Source: DASYXT01 sp035934555 (lineage in GTDB: Bacteria; Verrucomicrobiota; Verrucomicrobiia; Limisphaerales; UBA8199). Taken from it: a stretch of DNA of 23,483 bases. A program made the position numbers and the translations under genes. The DNA lies in contig DASYXT010000120.1 in NCBI GenBank assembly GCA_035934555.1, forward strand, positions 1 to 23,483, given 5' to 3'. Positions within the stretch are counted from its first letter, which is position 1, and every line of letters begins with the position of its first letter. Below the pieces are notes generated by a model. The model ran no database searches and had not been told where the DNA came from. It saw only the letters and a program-made list of their open reading frames with translations. This document shows positions 15,924 through 23,483 of the stretch, piece by piece.

Positions 15924-16580
15924 ATGCCAGCCGTCCTCCTCACCCGGGCGGTGCAATTCCCCGACCCCTGCCGGGCGGATGCCGAAGGCCTGGTCGCCGT
16001 CGGTGGGGACCTTTCAGTCGAGCGCCTGCTGCAGGCCTATCGCTGCGGCATCTTTCCCTGGACGGCTCGCCCGGTCACCTGGTGGTCACCCGACCCACGC
16101 GCGATTTTCGAACTCGACGGCTTCCACATCTCGCGAAGCCTTGGGCGGATTCTGCGGCAGAAACGGTTCGAAATCACACGCGACCGCGCCTTTCGCGCCG
16201 TAATGGAAGGGTGCGCTGAACCAGGGCCTGGCCGGCGTGAGACCTGGATCACCCCGGAGTTTCTTGCGGCCTATACGCGACTGCATGAACTCGGGCATGC
16301 GCATAGCCTCGAATGCTGGCAGGAAGGCCGCCTCGTTGGGGGGATTTATGGCGTCGCGCTCGGTGGTTTTTTTGCCGGCGAATCCATGTTCCATCGGGTC
16401 AGCAACGGCTCGAAGGTGGGGTTGTTCCATTTAGTGGAACACCTGCGCCAGCAGGGGTTCGAGCTGTTCGATATCCAGATGCTCACGCCGATTACCCAAC
16501 AACTGGGCGGCTCCGAGCTGCCGCGGGAGCTTTATCTACAGCGACTGGCGAAAGCGGTGGGAAAGCAATGCCGGTTCTGA
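15924..16580 (+). CDS. aat: Leucyl/phenylalanyl-tRNA-protein transferase
   Basis: A 218-aa enzyme that adds Leu or Phe from aminoacyl-tRNA to proteins with N-terminal Arg or Lys, creating the N-degrons read by ClpS. Diagnostic motifs are in the usual order: FPDPCRADAEGLVAVGGDLS, YRCGIFPW, WWSPDPRAI, TWITPEFLAAYTRLHELGHAHS, GGIYGVALGGFFAGESMFHR and FDIQMLTP. The length is normal for the family. The ATG lies 6 nt after the preceding stop. It is the third gene of the clpS operon, so the enzyme making the degron and the adaptor reading it are co-expressed. The next gene is convergent 28 nt away. Confidence 0.97.
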   Translation: MPAVLLTRAVQFPDPCRADAEGLVAVGGDLSVERLLQAYRCGIFPWTARPVTWWSPDPRAIFELDGFHISRSLGRILRQKRFEITRDRAFRAVMEGCAEPGPGRRETWITPEFLAAYTRLHELGHAHSLECWQEGRLVGGIYGVALGGFFAGESMFHRVSNGSKVGLFHLVEHLRQQGFELFDIQMLTPITQQLGGSELPRELYLQRLAKAVGKQCRF

Positions 16581-16608
16581 GCGCTGGGTTAGCTCCCGCT
16601 CCCCGCCC

Positions 16609-18063
16609 TTAGGCTGGCACTTCCCACCCCGAGCGGTACTCTTCTTTGAGAAATTTATCCGCTTCCGGCGCGTTGGTCGCTTTCATCGCGTCGGCGTCCC
16701 AATACATCTTGTGGCCGACGCGCATCGCCACCAGGCCGAGCAGCCCTATCTCCGTCAACGCGGCTCCGTACTCGAAGTTAGCGCTAGCCGCCGGCCCGCC
16801 TTTGATCGCATTGAGCCAATCCCGATGGTGCCCTTTGCCCCGCTTCAGGGTGCGGGGCGGGGCCTTGTAATCGGCGAACTTCGAACCCGGCAAGAGGCTG
16901 GGTCGGCCCGCCCAGCCGGGGCACGTGAGCATGCCTTTGTCGCCGATAAAAAGGATGCCGTTGCCGTTGGCCCCGAGTTGATCGTCCTCGTCGAGCCCGT
17001 CCGGCCGTGGCGGCATCAGCCCGCCTTCGTACCAGGTAAACTTCACCGGTGGCATTTTGCCCCGCGCCGGGAACTCGTAGGTGTAAAGCCCCGCAATGGG
17101 GGCAATGTAGCTGTCCACGTGGCCGGCGGGGGAAGCCTCGATGCTCGACGGCCGCTTCAGGTCCAGCGCCCAGCAGGCCGGGTCGAAGTTGTGGCAGAAG
17201 AAATCGCCAATTGGCGCGGTGCCGAAATCCCAAAAATCGCGCCAGGTAACCGGGTTATACGCCGCGCTATAGGGCCGCGGCTGACGCGGGCCGAGCCACA
17301 AATCCCAGTTCATGCCCTTGGGCACCGGCTCCTCCGGCGGCCGGCCTGCGAGGATCTGTTTGTTCCAACGGCTCGCGCTGGTCCACGCCTGGACCTCGCG
17401 GATATCGCCGATGGCGCCGGCCCAAATCAATTCACAGGTCTCGCGGATGAAATCACCAGAATGCCCCTGGTTGCCGAGCTGGGTGGCCACGCCCGTCTCG
17501 CGCGCTACTGCGGCGACCTGCCGCGCCTCCCATACATTATGCGTCAGGGGCTTCTCACAATAAATATGTTTGCCCAGCCGCATGGAGGTAACGCTCACAT
17601 AGGCGTGCTGATGATCCGGCGTGGCGCAGAGCACCGCGTCGAGCGATTTCTCCTTTTCCAGCATCACGCGGAAATCTTCGTAATCGGCCACCTTGCAATT
17701 TGGAGTCTGCGCCGAGTAGTGCTTTTCGATCTCCTCTTTGACAGGCAGGCGCCCGGCGTTGCTCTTGAAATAAAACGCATGCAGGTCCTGGAATTCGCAC
17801 GGGTCGGCTACCGCGGTGATCTGCACATCCGGCTGCTGAAACAGCGCGTGAACGTTGGTCTGCCCCTGGCCGCCACAGCCGATTATCGCCAGGTTGATCT
17901 TCTCGCTTGGGGCCACAAACCTCGCGCCGCCCAAAACGTGCCGCGGGACCAGGCTCACCCCCGCGGCAGCCAGCGCCGAGGCGCGGAGGAACTTGCGGCG
18001 AGTGACCAGGGCCGCAGGCGGAATAAGCCCGGAAGCGGGCTGAGAGAAACCGGAATCATTCAT
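16609..18063 (-). CDS. Tat-exported Gfo/Idh/MocA family oxidoreductase
   Basis: A 484-aa NAD(P)-dependent sugar-type dehydrogenase expected in the periplasm. The twin-arginine signal is TRRKFLRASALAAAG (21-35). The Rossmann motif IGCGGQGQ (61-68) follows, with AVADP downstream, CATPDHQHAY (147-155), and EKPLTHN with K171 as the conserved catalytic-domain lysine. The C-terminal half has the GFO_IDH_MocA C-domain features WDFGTAPIGDFFCHNFD and YEFPARGKMPP. Proteins of this Tat-exported group typically carry their cofactor from the cytoplasm. It shares strand with another family member (18342-19436) but is separated from it by about 280 bp with a REP pair, so joint transcription is uncertain. 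The sugar substrate is unknown. Confidence 0.95.
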   Translation of the reverse strand: MNDSGFSQPASGLIPPAALVTRRKFLRASALAAAGVSLVPRHVLGGARFVAPSEKINLAIIGCGGQGQTNVHALFQQPDVQITAVADPCEFQDLHAFYFKSNAGRLPVKEEIEKHYSAQTPNCKVADYEDFRVMLEKEKSLDAVLCATPDHQHAYVSVTSMRLGKHIYCEKPLTHNVWEARQVAAVARETGVATQLGNQGHSGDFIRETCELIWAGAIGDIREVQAWTSASRWNKQILAGRPPEEPVPKGMNWDLWLGPRQPRPYSAAYNPVTWRDFWDFGTAPIGDFFCHNFDPACWALDLKRPSSIEASPAGHVDSYIAPIAGLYTYEFPARGKMPPVKFTWYEGGLMPPRPDGLDEDDQLGANGNGILFIGDKGMLTCPGWAGRPSLLPGSKFADYKAPPRTLKRGKGHHRDWLNAIKGGPAASANFEYGAALTEIGLLGLVAMRVGHKMYWDADAMKATNAPEADKFLKEEYRSGWEVPA

Positions 18064-18154
18064 GAAAAGCCTCTACGTTGATTTCAACCTGCACTGGGCC
18101 AACGAACTGGATTGGGTTGTGGAATTGGGTTCTGATATCGAGTTGTGATATTGG

Positions 18155-18256
18155 CGCGCCAGCGTTTTGGACTGCGCCAGCCCTCTGGCGCTTTTGAGAC
18201 AGGAGCCTCTGCCGGAAAGCGCCAGAGGGCTGGCGCAGTCCAAAACCTCGCGGCCG
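18155..18256. repeat. Head-to-head REP-like palindrome pair
   Basis: GCGCCAGCGTTTTGGACT leads into GCGCCAGCCCTCTGGCGC (18174-18191) and TTTT. After a spacer, GCGCCAGAGGGCTGGCGC (18219-18236) is followed by AGTCCAAAACCTCGCGGC. The two units are inverted with hairpins inside and tails outside, opposite to the arrangement at 2412-2512. It fills the gap between the two oxidoreductase genes (18064-18341). Open frames read through here are artefacts of the repeat. Confidence 0.93.
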
Positions 18257-18341
18257 CGGAACGGGTCCATGAAACGTAAGTCAATCCACCAGGCCGGATT
18301 TGTCAAGAGCAGACCCTTTTCCACCGGCGCGCGACTCGGCA

Positions 18342-19436
18342 CTATTTGAGATCAATACGCCGGCCTGTGCGGGCTGACTCGCGAGCCGCATCGAGGATCT
18401 CCGTCACGGTGAGGTTTATCGGCAGTGACGAAAGTCCCTCCGGCTTGAGTTCACCGCGCACCACCGCCGCCAGATACGAGAGCGGGTCGGCCTGATTGGC
18501 CGGGGGGGCTTCCGGTGTGACCCGCTTTTCATCAGCCCCCGCGGTGCGCACCTGCATGACGTCCGGATGCGGCACCAGCACGTAACCGGTCTGGCCATAC
18601 ACCTCCATGTCTTTGCGGTCGAACGGCCAGTTCCAGGAAGCCTGGAGGATGGCCTGGGCTTTCGGATAGGTCAGCACAATCGTCGCCTCATCCTCCACCT
18701 TGGGATAAACCTCCGGTTTGATGTGCTGGGTGACGGCGAAAACCGACGTGGGCCGCTGCCCATCCATCAGCCACGTAACGAGGTCGGCTCCGTAACAGCC
18801 GAAATCCGTTAAGGCGCCGCCGCCATTCAAAACGGGATCCGTCAGCCAGGCCAGAAACGCGGAGGAACAACCGATCTCTTTCGGGCCGCGATGCCCATCA
18901 TGGACCACCAGCTTGCGCAGGTCGCCAATGGCATGTTGGTCGTGAATGAGATGGTAGGCCGCCTGGTTGCCTGGATACCATGTCGTTTCATAATTCACCA
19001 ACACCTGGATGTGCGCCCGCCGCGCGGCGATCTCAATGGCCCGGGCGTGGTCGCCGTTCACCGCCAGCGGCTTCTCCATCATTACGTTCAAGCCGTGCTG
19101 GGCGCACTCCTCGACCACCTTGCGATGGTCGAACGTGCTGGTAAAAATCGCCACCGCCTGCACGTTCGTGTGGGCCAGCAGGTCCGTCAGGCTCGAATAA
19201 AACAAATCCTTCGGCAGATGATAGCGCGCCGCGTAGCGCTCGACCAGGTCCTGTCGCGGTTCGACGATCCCCGCCAGCACGATGTCCTTCCGGCCCATCG
19301 CGCGCGGAATAAACCCCGCCGCGTGATCATGGCTCAAGCCATACATCGCGAACCGCACCGTGGCAGGGTTTTCCCCCGCGCTGCTAGTGTTGAGGAGTAA
19401 GGCAAAAGCTGCCAGAGCCAGGAACCATGTTTTCAT
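18342..19436 (-). CDS. Sec-exported Gfo/Idh/MocA family oxidoreductase
   Basis: A 364-aa dehydrogenase-fold protein with a signal peptide (1-20, ending TSSAG). In place of a GxGxxG loop it shows FAMYGLSHDHAAGF (29-42), a form seen in a sub-branch of the family. The rest is typical: AGIVEPRQDL, AVAIFTSTFDHRKVVEECAQ, EKPLAVNGDHA with K122, then NGGGALTDFGCYGADLVTW and DEATIVLTYPKAQAIL. NAD(P) may be bound differently or not at all. It probably acts on a sugar or polyol derivative outside the cytoplasm. It lies between two REP pairs and upstream of the Tat-dependent homologue on the same strand. Confidence 0.92.
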   Translation of the reverse strand: MKTWFLALAAFALLLNTSSAGENPATVRFAMYGLSHDHAAGFIPRAMGRKDIVLAGIVEPRQDLVERYAARYHLPKDLFYSSLTDLLAHTNVQAVAIFTSTFDHRKVVEECAQHGLNVMMEKPLAVNGDHARAIEIAARRAHIQVLVNYETTWYPGNQAAYHLIHDQHAIGDLRKLVVHDGHRGPKEIGCSSAFLAWLTDPVLNGGGALTDFGCYGADLVTWLMDGQRPTSVFAVTQHIKPEVYPKVEDEATIVLTYPKAQAILQASWNWPFDRKDMEVYGQTGYVLVPHPDVMQVRTAGADEKRVTPEAPPANQADPLSYLAAVVRGELKPEGLSSLPINLTVTEILDAARESARTGRRIDLK

Positions 19437-19469
19437 ACGTTACGAACGGTTTTGCGTTGTTTATTAGCG

Positions 19470-19570
19470 CGTGAGCGTCTTGGACTGCGCCAGCCCTCTG
19501 GCGCTTTCGGCCGGAGTTGGTGTATTGAAAGCGCCAGAGGGCTGGCGCAGTCCAAAACCTGGCGGCGCGG
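19470..19570. repeat. Head-to-head REP-like palindrome pair
   Basis: GTCTTGGACT then GCGCCAGCCCTCTGGCGC (19487-19504) is mirrored by GCGCCAGAGGGCTGGCGC (19531-19548) and AGTCCAAAACCTGGCGGC. Both hairpins face each other across a 26-bp spacer, as at 18155-18256. It occupies the gap between the start of the Sec-exported oxidoreductase gene and the stop of the DUF192 gene (19437-19607). Confidence 0.93.
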
Positions 19571-19607
19571 CGGAGTTGATCCATCGACAGAGGAGCGGGT
19601 TTGGCGA

Positions 19608-20138
19608 TTAACGGCGTCCAAAAAAAGTTTCCATCAAGGGTCCGCGTTCGGTCGCGATGGCGACGTTGGTGCCGACGTGGTGCCGGGCGAACCAACCCTG
19701 CGGCGTCTCCAGCACAAACCGGATATTATCGCCCGCCGACACCACCGCATTCGTGTTGTAAGGCTGCAAATCGTGAATTTCCTGAATCACACCATCTTCG
19801 GAAATGTACGCGGCGGAGAGCGGGTAAGGACAATTCATCATCCAGAACGAAGCTTGCCGGGTGTAGGGCAGCGGAAAGAGCATGCCGGCGTTTTCGTCCA
19901 TGTTAGTGCGGAACATCATGCCGGTCTCCTGTTGGAGGGGAGTCAGGGCCAGTTCCGTCACCATTTCGTTGGCGCCGATGTAGAGCTTCATCGTTTGCAG
20001 TTTGCCTTGCGCCTGCGTCGGCAGTCCTGGAATCGAAGGCGCCGTGGGCGTCGTGCTGGCAACCGTCGGGGCCGCCTGGTCGCAACCGGCGCACAGCAAC
20101 GCGCCGAGCATCCACGTCAAAACCAAAGCTCGGTTCAT
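19608..20138 (-). CDS. DUF192 family lipoprotein
   Basis: A 176-aa protein with a lipoprotein-type signal ending LLCAGC (C19 as the likely lipidated cysteine), a short Thr/Pro/Ala-rich linker, and a DUF192 domain at about 48-170. Characteristic segments are TELALTPLQQETGMMFR, MDENAGMLFPLP, SFWMMNCPYPLSAAYI and ISEDGVIQEIHDL. The family is a small beta-rich fold of unsettled function. It has its own transcription unit: the MFS gene is divergent 113 bp away and a REP pair lies downstream. Confidence 0.93.
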   Translation of the reverse strand: MNRALVLTWMLGALLCAGCDQAAPTVASTTPTAPSIPGLPTQAQGKLQTMKLYIGANEMVTELALTPLQQETGMMFRTNMDENAGMLFPLPYTRQASFWMMNCPYPLSAAYISEDGVIQEIHDLQPYNTNAVVSAGDNIRFVLETPQGWFARHHVGTNVAIATERGPLMETFFGRR

Positions 20139-20251
20139 ACCCCCAGAGTGCCCAACAATTTCGCCAGATTCAACTCACAACTTCTTCCGCAGGCGTTTGG
20201 CGGTTTTTGACTCGCATCTTCCCGAATTTCTGGCGCATCTTGAACTCCAGC

Positions 20252-21535
20252 ATGGACTCCCGCGAGGTTACTCCCGCGCTGACCGGCCCGCAACCGCCGG
20301 CAGAGGTCTCCGCCAAACTGACCCCCGCCCACTGGCGCGCCGGCGCCGCCGCCTGGCTGGGCTGGACCTTCGACGGCCTCGACATGCACCTCTACACGCT
20401 GGTAGCCGCGCCGTTCGTCGCGCAACTGCTCGGCGGCTTGAGCACCAAAGACCCGCTCGTCGGTCGATACAGTTCCTGGATTCAAGGCGCGTTTCTCCTC
20501 GGCTGGGCGCTGGGTGGCGGTTTTTTTGGCCGCCTCGGCGACCGCCTTGGGCGCGCGCGCGCGTTGAGCCTGACGGTGCTGACATATGCGGCTTTTACCG
20601 GCCTCTCCTATTTTGCGCACGCGTGGTGGCACTTGTTGATTTTCCGCTTTTTAGCGGCGCTGGGCATCGGCGGCGAGTGGGCCGTAGGCGCGTCGTTGCT
20701 GGCGGAAACCTGGCCGCGCCCCTGGCGCCCCTGGATTGCCGCGGTGCTGCAAACCGGCGTCAATGTAGGGATTTTGGCCGCCGGCCTGGCCAACTTTGTG
20801 CTGGCCGCAGCCCCGCCCCGCTGCTTGTTCCTCGTCGGCATCGCCCCCGCCCTGCTGGTCTTTTGGATTCGCCGCGCGGTGCCTGAACCGGGGGAATGGG
20901 TGGCCGCCCGGCACCGCGCAAATCGTCAGCAACCGCGCGTGCGGGAACTGTTTCAGGGCGACGCGCTGCCCATCACCTTATGGGTGGTAGTGGTATGCGC
21001 GCTGTCACTCACCGCGCATTGGGCGTTCATGTTCTGGCACCAACAGCAGTTGCGCAACCTCCCCGAGGTGCTGGCTTTGAGCGATGAACAAAAGAACAAG
21101 CTCGCGACGTTGGCGATGTATCTGGTGATCGGCTCGTCGATTGCCGGCAACTTCTTCGCCGCCTGGGTGGCGCGGCGGGTGGGTTATCGCGCCGCCATCG
21201 TCGGCCTGTTCCTGGTCTATTTTGTCGTCATGTTCGGCGCGTACCATACCCCCCGCGATCACCACGCCCTGTTCCGTTGGTTCGCGCTGATCGGTTTCTC
21301 CCAGGGCGTCTTCGCCCTTTTTACCATGTACCTGCCTCCCCTGTTTCCAGTTCTCCTCCGCACGACCGGCGCCGGCTTCTGTTATAATATCGGCCGCGTC
21401 TCCGCCGCCTTCGGCACCGTCTTCTTTGGACTGTTCTCGACCGTCGGCGACTACCGGAATGCGCTCTTCTATGCCGGCTTCCTGTTCCTGCCCGCTGCCG
21501 TAGCCGCCTTATTCCTCCCCACTCGCCGTGACTAA
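20252..21535 (+). CDS. Major facilitator superfamily transporter
   Basis: A 427-aa inner-membrane transporter with about 12 membrane segments. It shows GWTFDGLDMHLYTLVA in the first helix, motif A GRLGDRLGRAR (93-103) between helices 2 and 3, and RFLAALGIGGEWAVGASLLAE in helix 4, a pattern of the sugar/aromatic-acid:proton symporter branch. I chose ATG 20252; a TTG at 20207 would add 15 non-family residues. The stop overlaps the GTG of the following kinase gene by 8 bp, so transport and phosphorylation of a common substrate is an attractive idea, though the substrate cannot be told. Confidence 0.92.
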   Translation: MDSREVTPALTGPQPPAEVSAKLTPAHWRAGAAAWLGWTFDGLDMHLYTLVAAPFVAQLLGGLSTKDPLVGRYSSWIQGAFLLGWALGGGFFGRLGDRLGRARALSLTVLTYAAFTGLSYFAHAWWHLLIFRFLAALGIGGEWAVGASLLAETWPRPWRPWIAAVLQTGVNVGILAAGLANFVLAAAPPRCLFLVGIAPALLVFWIRRAVPEPGEWVAARHRANRQQPRVRELFQGDALPITLWVVVVCALSLTAHWAFMFWHQQQLRNLPEVLALSDEQKNKLATLAMYLVIGSSIAGNFFAAWVARRVGYRAAIVGLFLVYFVVMFGAYHTPRDHHALFRWFALIGFSQGVFALFTMYLPPLFPVLLRTTGAGFCYNIGRVSAAFGTVFFGLFSTVGDYRNALFYAGFLFLPAAVAALFLPTRRD

Positions 21536-22172
21536 GCCTCCCACAAAACCGGCCCGAACAAAGCTCATCGCCATTGTCGGCGGCAGCGGCTCAGGCAAAA
21601 CCTGGCTCGCAACCAAACTGGCCCAGGCCTTGGGCCCCCGCGCCTCGCGCCTTTCCCTCGATGATTTCTATCGCGACCGCTCCCACCTCTCGCCGGCCCG
21701 CCGCGCCCGCCTCAACTTCGACCATCCCCGCGCGGTGGACTGGGCCGCACTCGAACATGTCCTTCGGCGCTTGCGCTCCGGTCATTCGGCGCGTGTGCCG
21801 TGCTATGATTTCGCCACTCACTGCCGCCTGCCACACACCAGAACGCTCGCGCCGTGTCCCATTCTCCTGCTCGATGGACTCTGGTTGTTGCGCCGGCCGT
21901 CGTTACGGCGCTGGTTTGCCTTGAGCATTTTTGTCGATTGCCCGCGTCGCACGCGTCTGCGCCGCCGCCTGGCCCGCGACCGCCGCGGCCGCGGCCGCAG
22001 CCGCGCGAGTGTTCTGGAGCAATTCCACGCGACGGTCGAGCCGATGCATTGCCGCTTTGTGGAGCCGCAAAAGCGCCGGGCGGTCCTGGTGGTGCGCAGC
22101 CCTTGCGGCGCGCGCCAGCTCGAACGCATTTTGGCCGCAATTGACAACCCGCCGCCCCGGCGTACTATTTGA
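21528..22172 (+). CDS. Uridine kinase-like P-loop kinase
   Basis: A 214-aa cytoplasmic kinase of the uridine kinase/phosphoribulokinase-like fold. Walker A GGSGSGKT is at 18-25, the acceptor-site motif LSLDDFYRD at 42-50, NFDHPRAVDW at 63-72, CYDFATH further on, and LLLDGLWLL is the beta-strand before the lid. The LID segment is rich in arginine (RRRLARDRRGRGRSR). Uridine kinases have this layout, but family members that phosphorylate other small molecules share it. The GTG start overlaps the transporter gene by 8 bp. The stop is 6 bp from the tRNA-Gly gene. The fold is certain, the substrate is not. Confidence 0.87.
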   Translation: MTKPPTKPARTKLIAIVGGSGSGKTWLATKLAQALGPRASRLSLDDFYRDRSHLSPARRARLNFDHPRAVDWAALEHVLRRLRSGHSARVPCYDFATHCRLPHTRTLAPCPILLLDGLWLLRRPSLRRWFALSIFVDCPRRTRLRRRLARDRRGRGRSRASVLEQFHATVEPMHCRFVEPQKRRAVLVVRSPCGARQLERILAAIDNPPPRRTI

Positions 22173-22178
22173 CCCGTT

Positions 22179-22252
<74 letters not shown>

Positions 22253-22637
22253 ACCTCCAAATCATCCCGTAAAAACAACGGTTTGGCGCGTGTCGCACGC
22301 TTGGAACCGACCGCGGTATAACACTCAGGTATAACGAAGCCAAGCCCGTTCAAACCTGTTCGCTGCGCCCGTTCACCTGTTGGAAAGCGCCGTCCCACCT
22401 CGCCATCGCCGCTCCATTTCCGGGCGGCAGCGAATTGGCCGGGACCCCTGGGCGGCTGTTACCTTCTCTTAACTCTTGCGGCGGGAGCGCGACGACGGTC
22501 GCGGGTTCTGGATTACGCACCGCCGCCAGACCTTCCCTATGGCGACGTTCTCTGATGGGTCAGTTACTCGGGGCCGCAAGGAAAAGGGGTCGGTCATAAC
22601 TATTGACACAGTTGGGGGTTTCTGCCAGCTTGGCACC
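22253..22637. other. Intergenic region between tRNA-Gly and the RAYT gene
   Basis: About 385 bp with no gene I can support. GGTATAAC is repeated at 22315-22322 and 22328-22335. Just upstream of the transposase, the segment 22581-22610 (GAAAAGGGGTCGGTCATAAC, then TATTGACACA) has a form I associate with leaders of such transposase genes; its TTGACA (22603-22608) has no good -10 partner. No integrase remnant is evident, although tRNA 3' ends are common insertion sites. Confidence 0.5.
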
Positions 22638-23483
22638 ATGCCGCGCAAGCTGCGAATGCAATATCCTGGCGCGATTTACCACCTGATGAATCGGGGCGAC
22701 CGGCGGGAGGATATCTTCCAGGACGACGAGGATCGCCAGCGGTTCCTCCAGACGTTAGGCGAGGCCTGCGAGAAGACCGGCTGGCAGGTGCACGCCTACT
22801 GCCTGATGAGCAACCACTTTCATCTGGTGATCGAGACGCCTCAGCCCAACCTGGTCGCGGGCATGAAGTGGCTGCTGGGCACCTACACGGTTCGGTTCAA
22901 CCGGCGACACGGGGAGTTCGGACACCTTTTTTCAGGGCGCTACAAGTCGCTCATCGTGGACGGCAGCGGCCGCGGCTACCTCAAGAGCGTTTGCGACTAT
23001 GTCCATCTCAATCCGGTGCGGGCGGGTTTGTTAGCGCCCAAGCAAGCGCTGGAAAGCTACCGCTGGAGCAGCTACGGCCAGTACCTCAAAGGCGCCGCCA
23101 AACGGCTAAAGTGGCTGAGGGTGGATCGGCTGTTGGGGGAATGGGGCATCCACAAGGACAGCCCGGCCGGGCGCCGGCATTTTGCGCGCTGCCTGGAGGG
23201 GCGCCGGCGGCAGGAAAGCCTCAAAGCCGACTGGAGAGCCGTCGAGCGTGGCTGGTTTCTGGGGGACCCGCAGCTCAAAGAAGAACTGCTGGCCCAGATG
23301 CACGAGCGGCGGCAGGATCACTATGGGCCGGAACTGCGCCAAGCCGAGCGCGTGCTCAGAGAGGAGCTATCCCGCCGCGGCTGGACTGAGGCTGAGCTGA
23401 GCCGCCGGCGCAAGGGCGACCCGGAGAAGGTCGCGCTGGCCGGGCAGTTGCGTGCGCGCACGACCATGACCTTGAAATGGATC
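22638..23483 (+). CDS. REP-associated tyrosine transposase (RAYT, Y1/IS200-like), cut by the window end
   Basis: The first 282 residues of a Y1-type HUH nuclease; the frame is still open at the last base. The N-terminus MPRKLRMQYPGAIYHLMNRG is typical. The metal-binding HUH motif is H60-F-H62 in CLMSNHFHLVIETP. FGHLFSGRYKSLIVD and CDYVHLNPVRAGLL follow, with Y121 the likely catalytic tyrosine. A C-terminal extension (about 180 to the end, TTMTLKWI at the edge) is present, as in larger RAYTs. RAYTs bind and cleave single-stranded REP hairpins and are usually single-copy domesticated genes, not jumping elements. REP-like palindromes of one family are spread through this window, so they are its likely targets. 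No IS ends flank the gene here. Confidence 0.93.
   Translation, partial: MPRKLRMQYPGAIYHLMNRGDRREDIFQDDEDRQRFLQTLGEACEKTGWQVHAYCLMSNHFHLVIETPQPNLVAGMKWLLGTYTVRFNRRHGEFGHLFSGRYKSLIVDGSGRGYLKSVCDYVHLNPVRAGLLAPKQALESYRWSSYGQYLKGAAKRLKWLRVDRLLGEWGIHKDSPAGRRHFARCLEGRRRQESLKADWRAVERGWFLGDPQLKEELLAQMHERRQDHYGPELRQAERVLREELSRRGWTEAELSRRRKGDPEKVALAGQLRARTTMTLKWI

Noticed and set aside
16711..18081. Plus-strand open frame of 456 codons
   Set aside because: It is antisense to the Tat-exported oxidoreductase, whose motifs are unambiguous; the antisense translation has no family features.
18073..18342. Small open frames in the gap between the two oxidoreductase genes
   Set aside because: They are translations of the REP palindromes (ASPLAL and SARGLAQSKT type peptides) and recur wherever the repeat does.
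20207..20251. TTG start for the MFS transporter, adding 15 residues
   Set aside because: The added residues have no family similarity and no ribosome-binding site; the ATG at 20252 is a better start, although it also lacks a clear Shine-Dalgarno.

Overview
The window is GC-rich and densely coded, and looks like chromosomal DNA of a Gram-negative soil or freshwater Verrucomicrobiota, probably of the Pedosphaera/Limisphaerales kind. This is an inference from gene content: an NPCBM-GH27 alpha-galactosidase, a Tat-exported Gfo/Idh/MocA oxidoreductase, a DUF3106-like protein behind an ECF sigma factor, an actinobacterial-style ClpS, and intergenic REP-like palindromes accompanied by a RAYT-type transposase. 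Several starts are GTG and Shine-Dalgarno motifs are often weak.

Layout. Positions 1-380 hold a 96-bp tandem array of a REP-like hairpin. Next come, on the minus strand, an exported alpha-galactosidase (402-2318), a second REP pair, and an operon of ECF sigma factor, anti-sigma-like membrane protein and proline-rich DUF3106-like protein (4784 down to 2568). Divergent to it are a membrane pyrophosphatase (5138-7684) and a uroporphyrinogen-decarboxylase/methyltransferase-family protein (7809-9044). Two convergent single-domain response regulators follow (9224-10131).

The most unusual part is a minus-strand cassette from 14132 down to 10220. It encodes a fusion of a JAMM deubiquitinase-type metalloprotease with an E2-like ubiquitin-conjugating domain, a 67-aa protein, an E1/ThiF-type adenylating enzyme, and a 471-aa beta-rich protein of unknown function. 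The set of E1, E2 and isopeptidase looks like a complete bacterial ubiquitin-like conjugation module, but no canonical ubiquitin-like modifier ending in Gly-Gly is evident.

To the right are an exported PRC-barrel protein (14386-14988) with a structured leader, and an N-degron operon made of clpS, an unknown gene and aat (15139-16580). Two exported Gfo/Idh/MocA oxidoreductases (16609-19436) are separated by REP pairs, followed by a DUF192 lipoprotein, an MFS transporter overlapping a uridine-kinase-like P-loop kinase, a tRNA-Gly(TCC), and a RAYT transposase cut by the window end (22638-23483).

Three themes recur. The first is protein fate: the E1/E2/JAMM cassette and, separately, the Aat/ClpS N-end-rule operon. 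The second is exported carbohydrate metabolism. The third is a REP/RAYT system, in which one hairpin family occurs in direct, head-to-head and tail-to-tail arrangements, with a compensatory base-pair change between copies.
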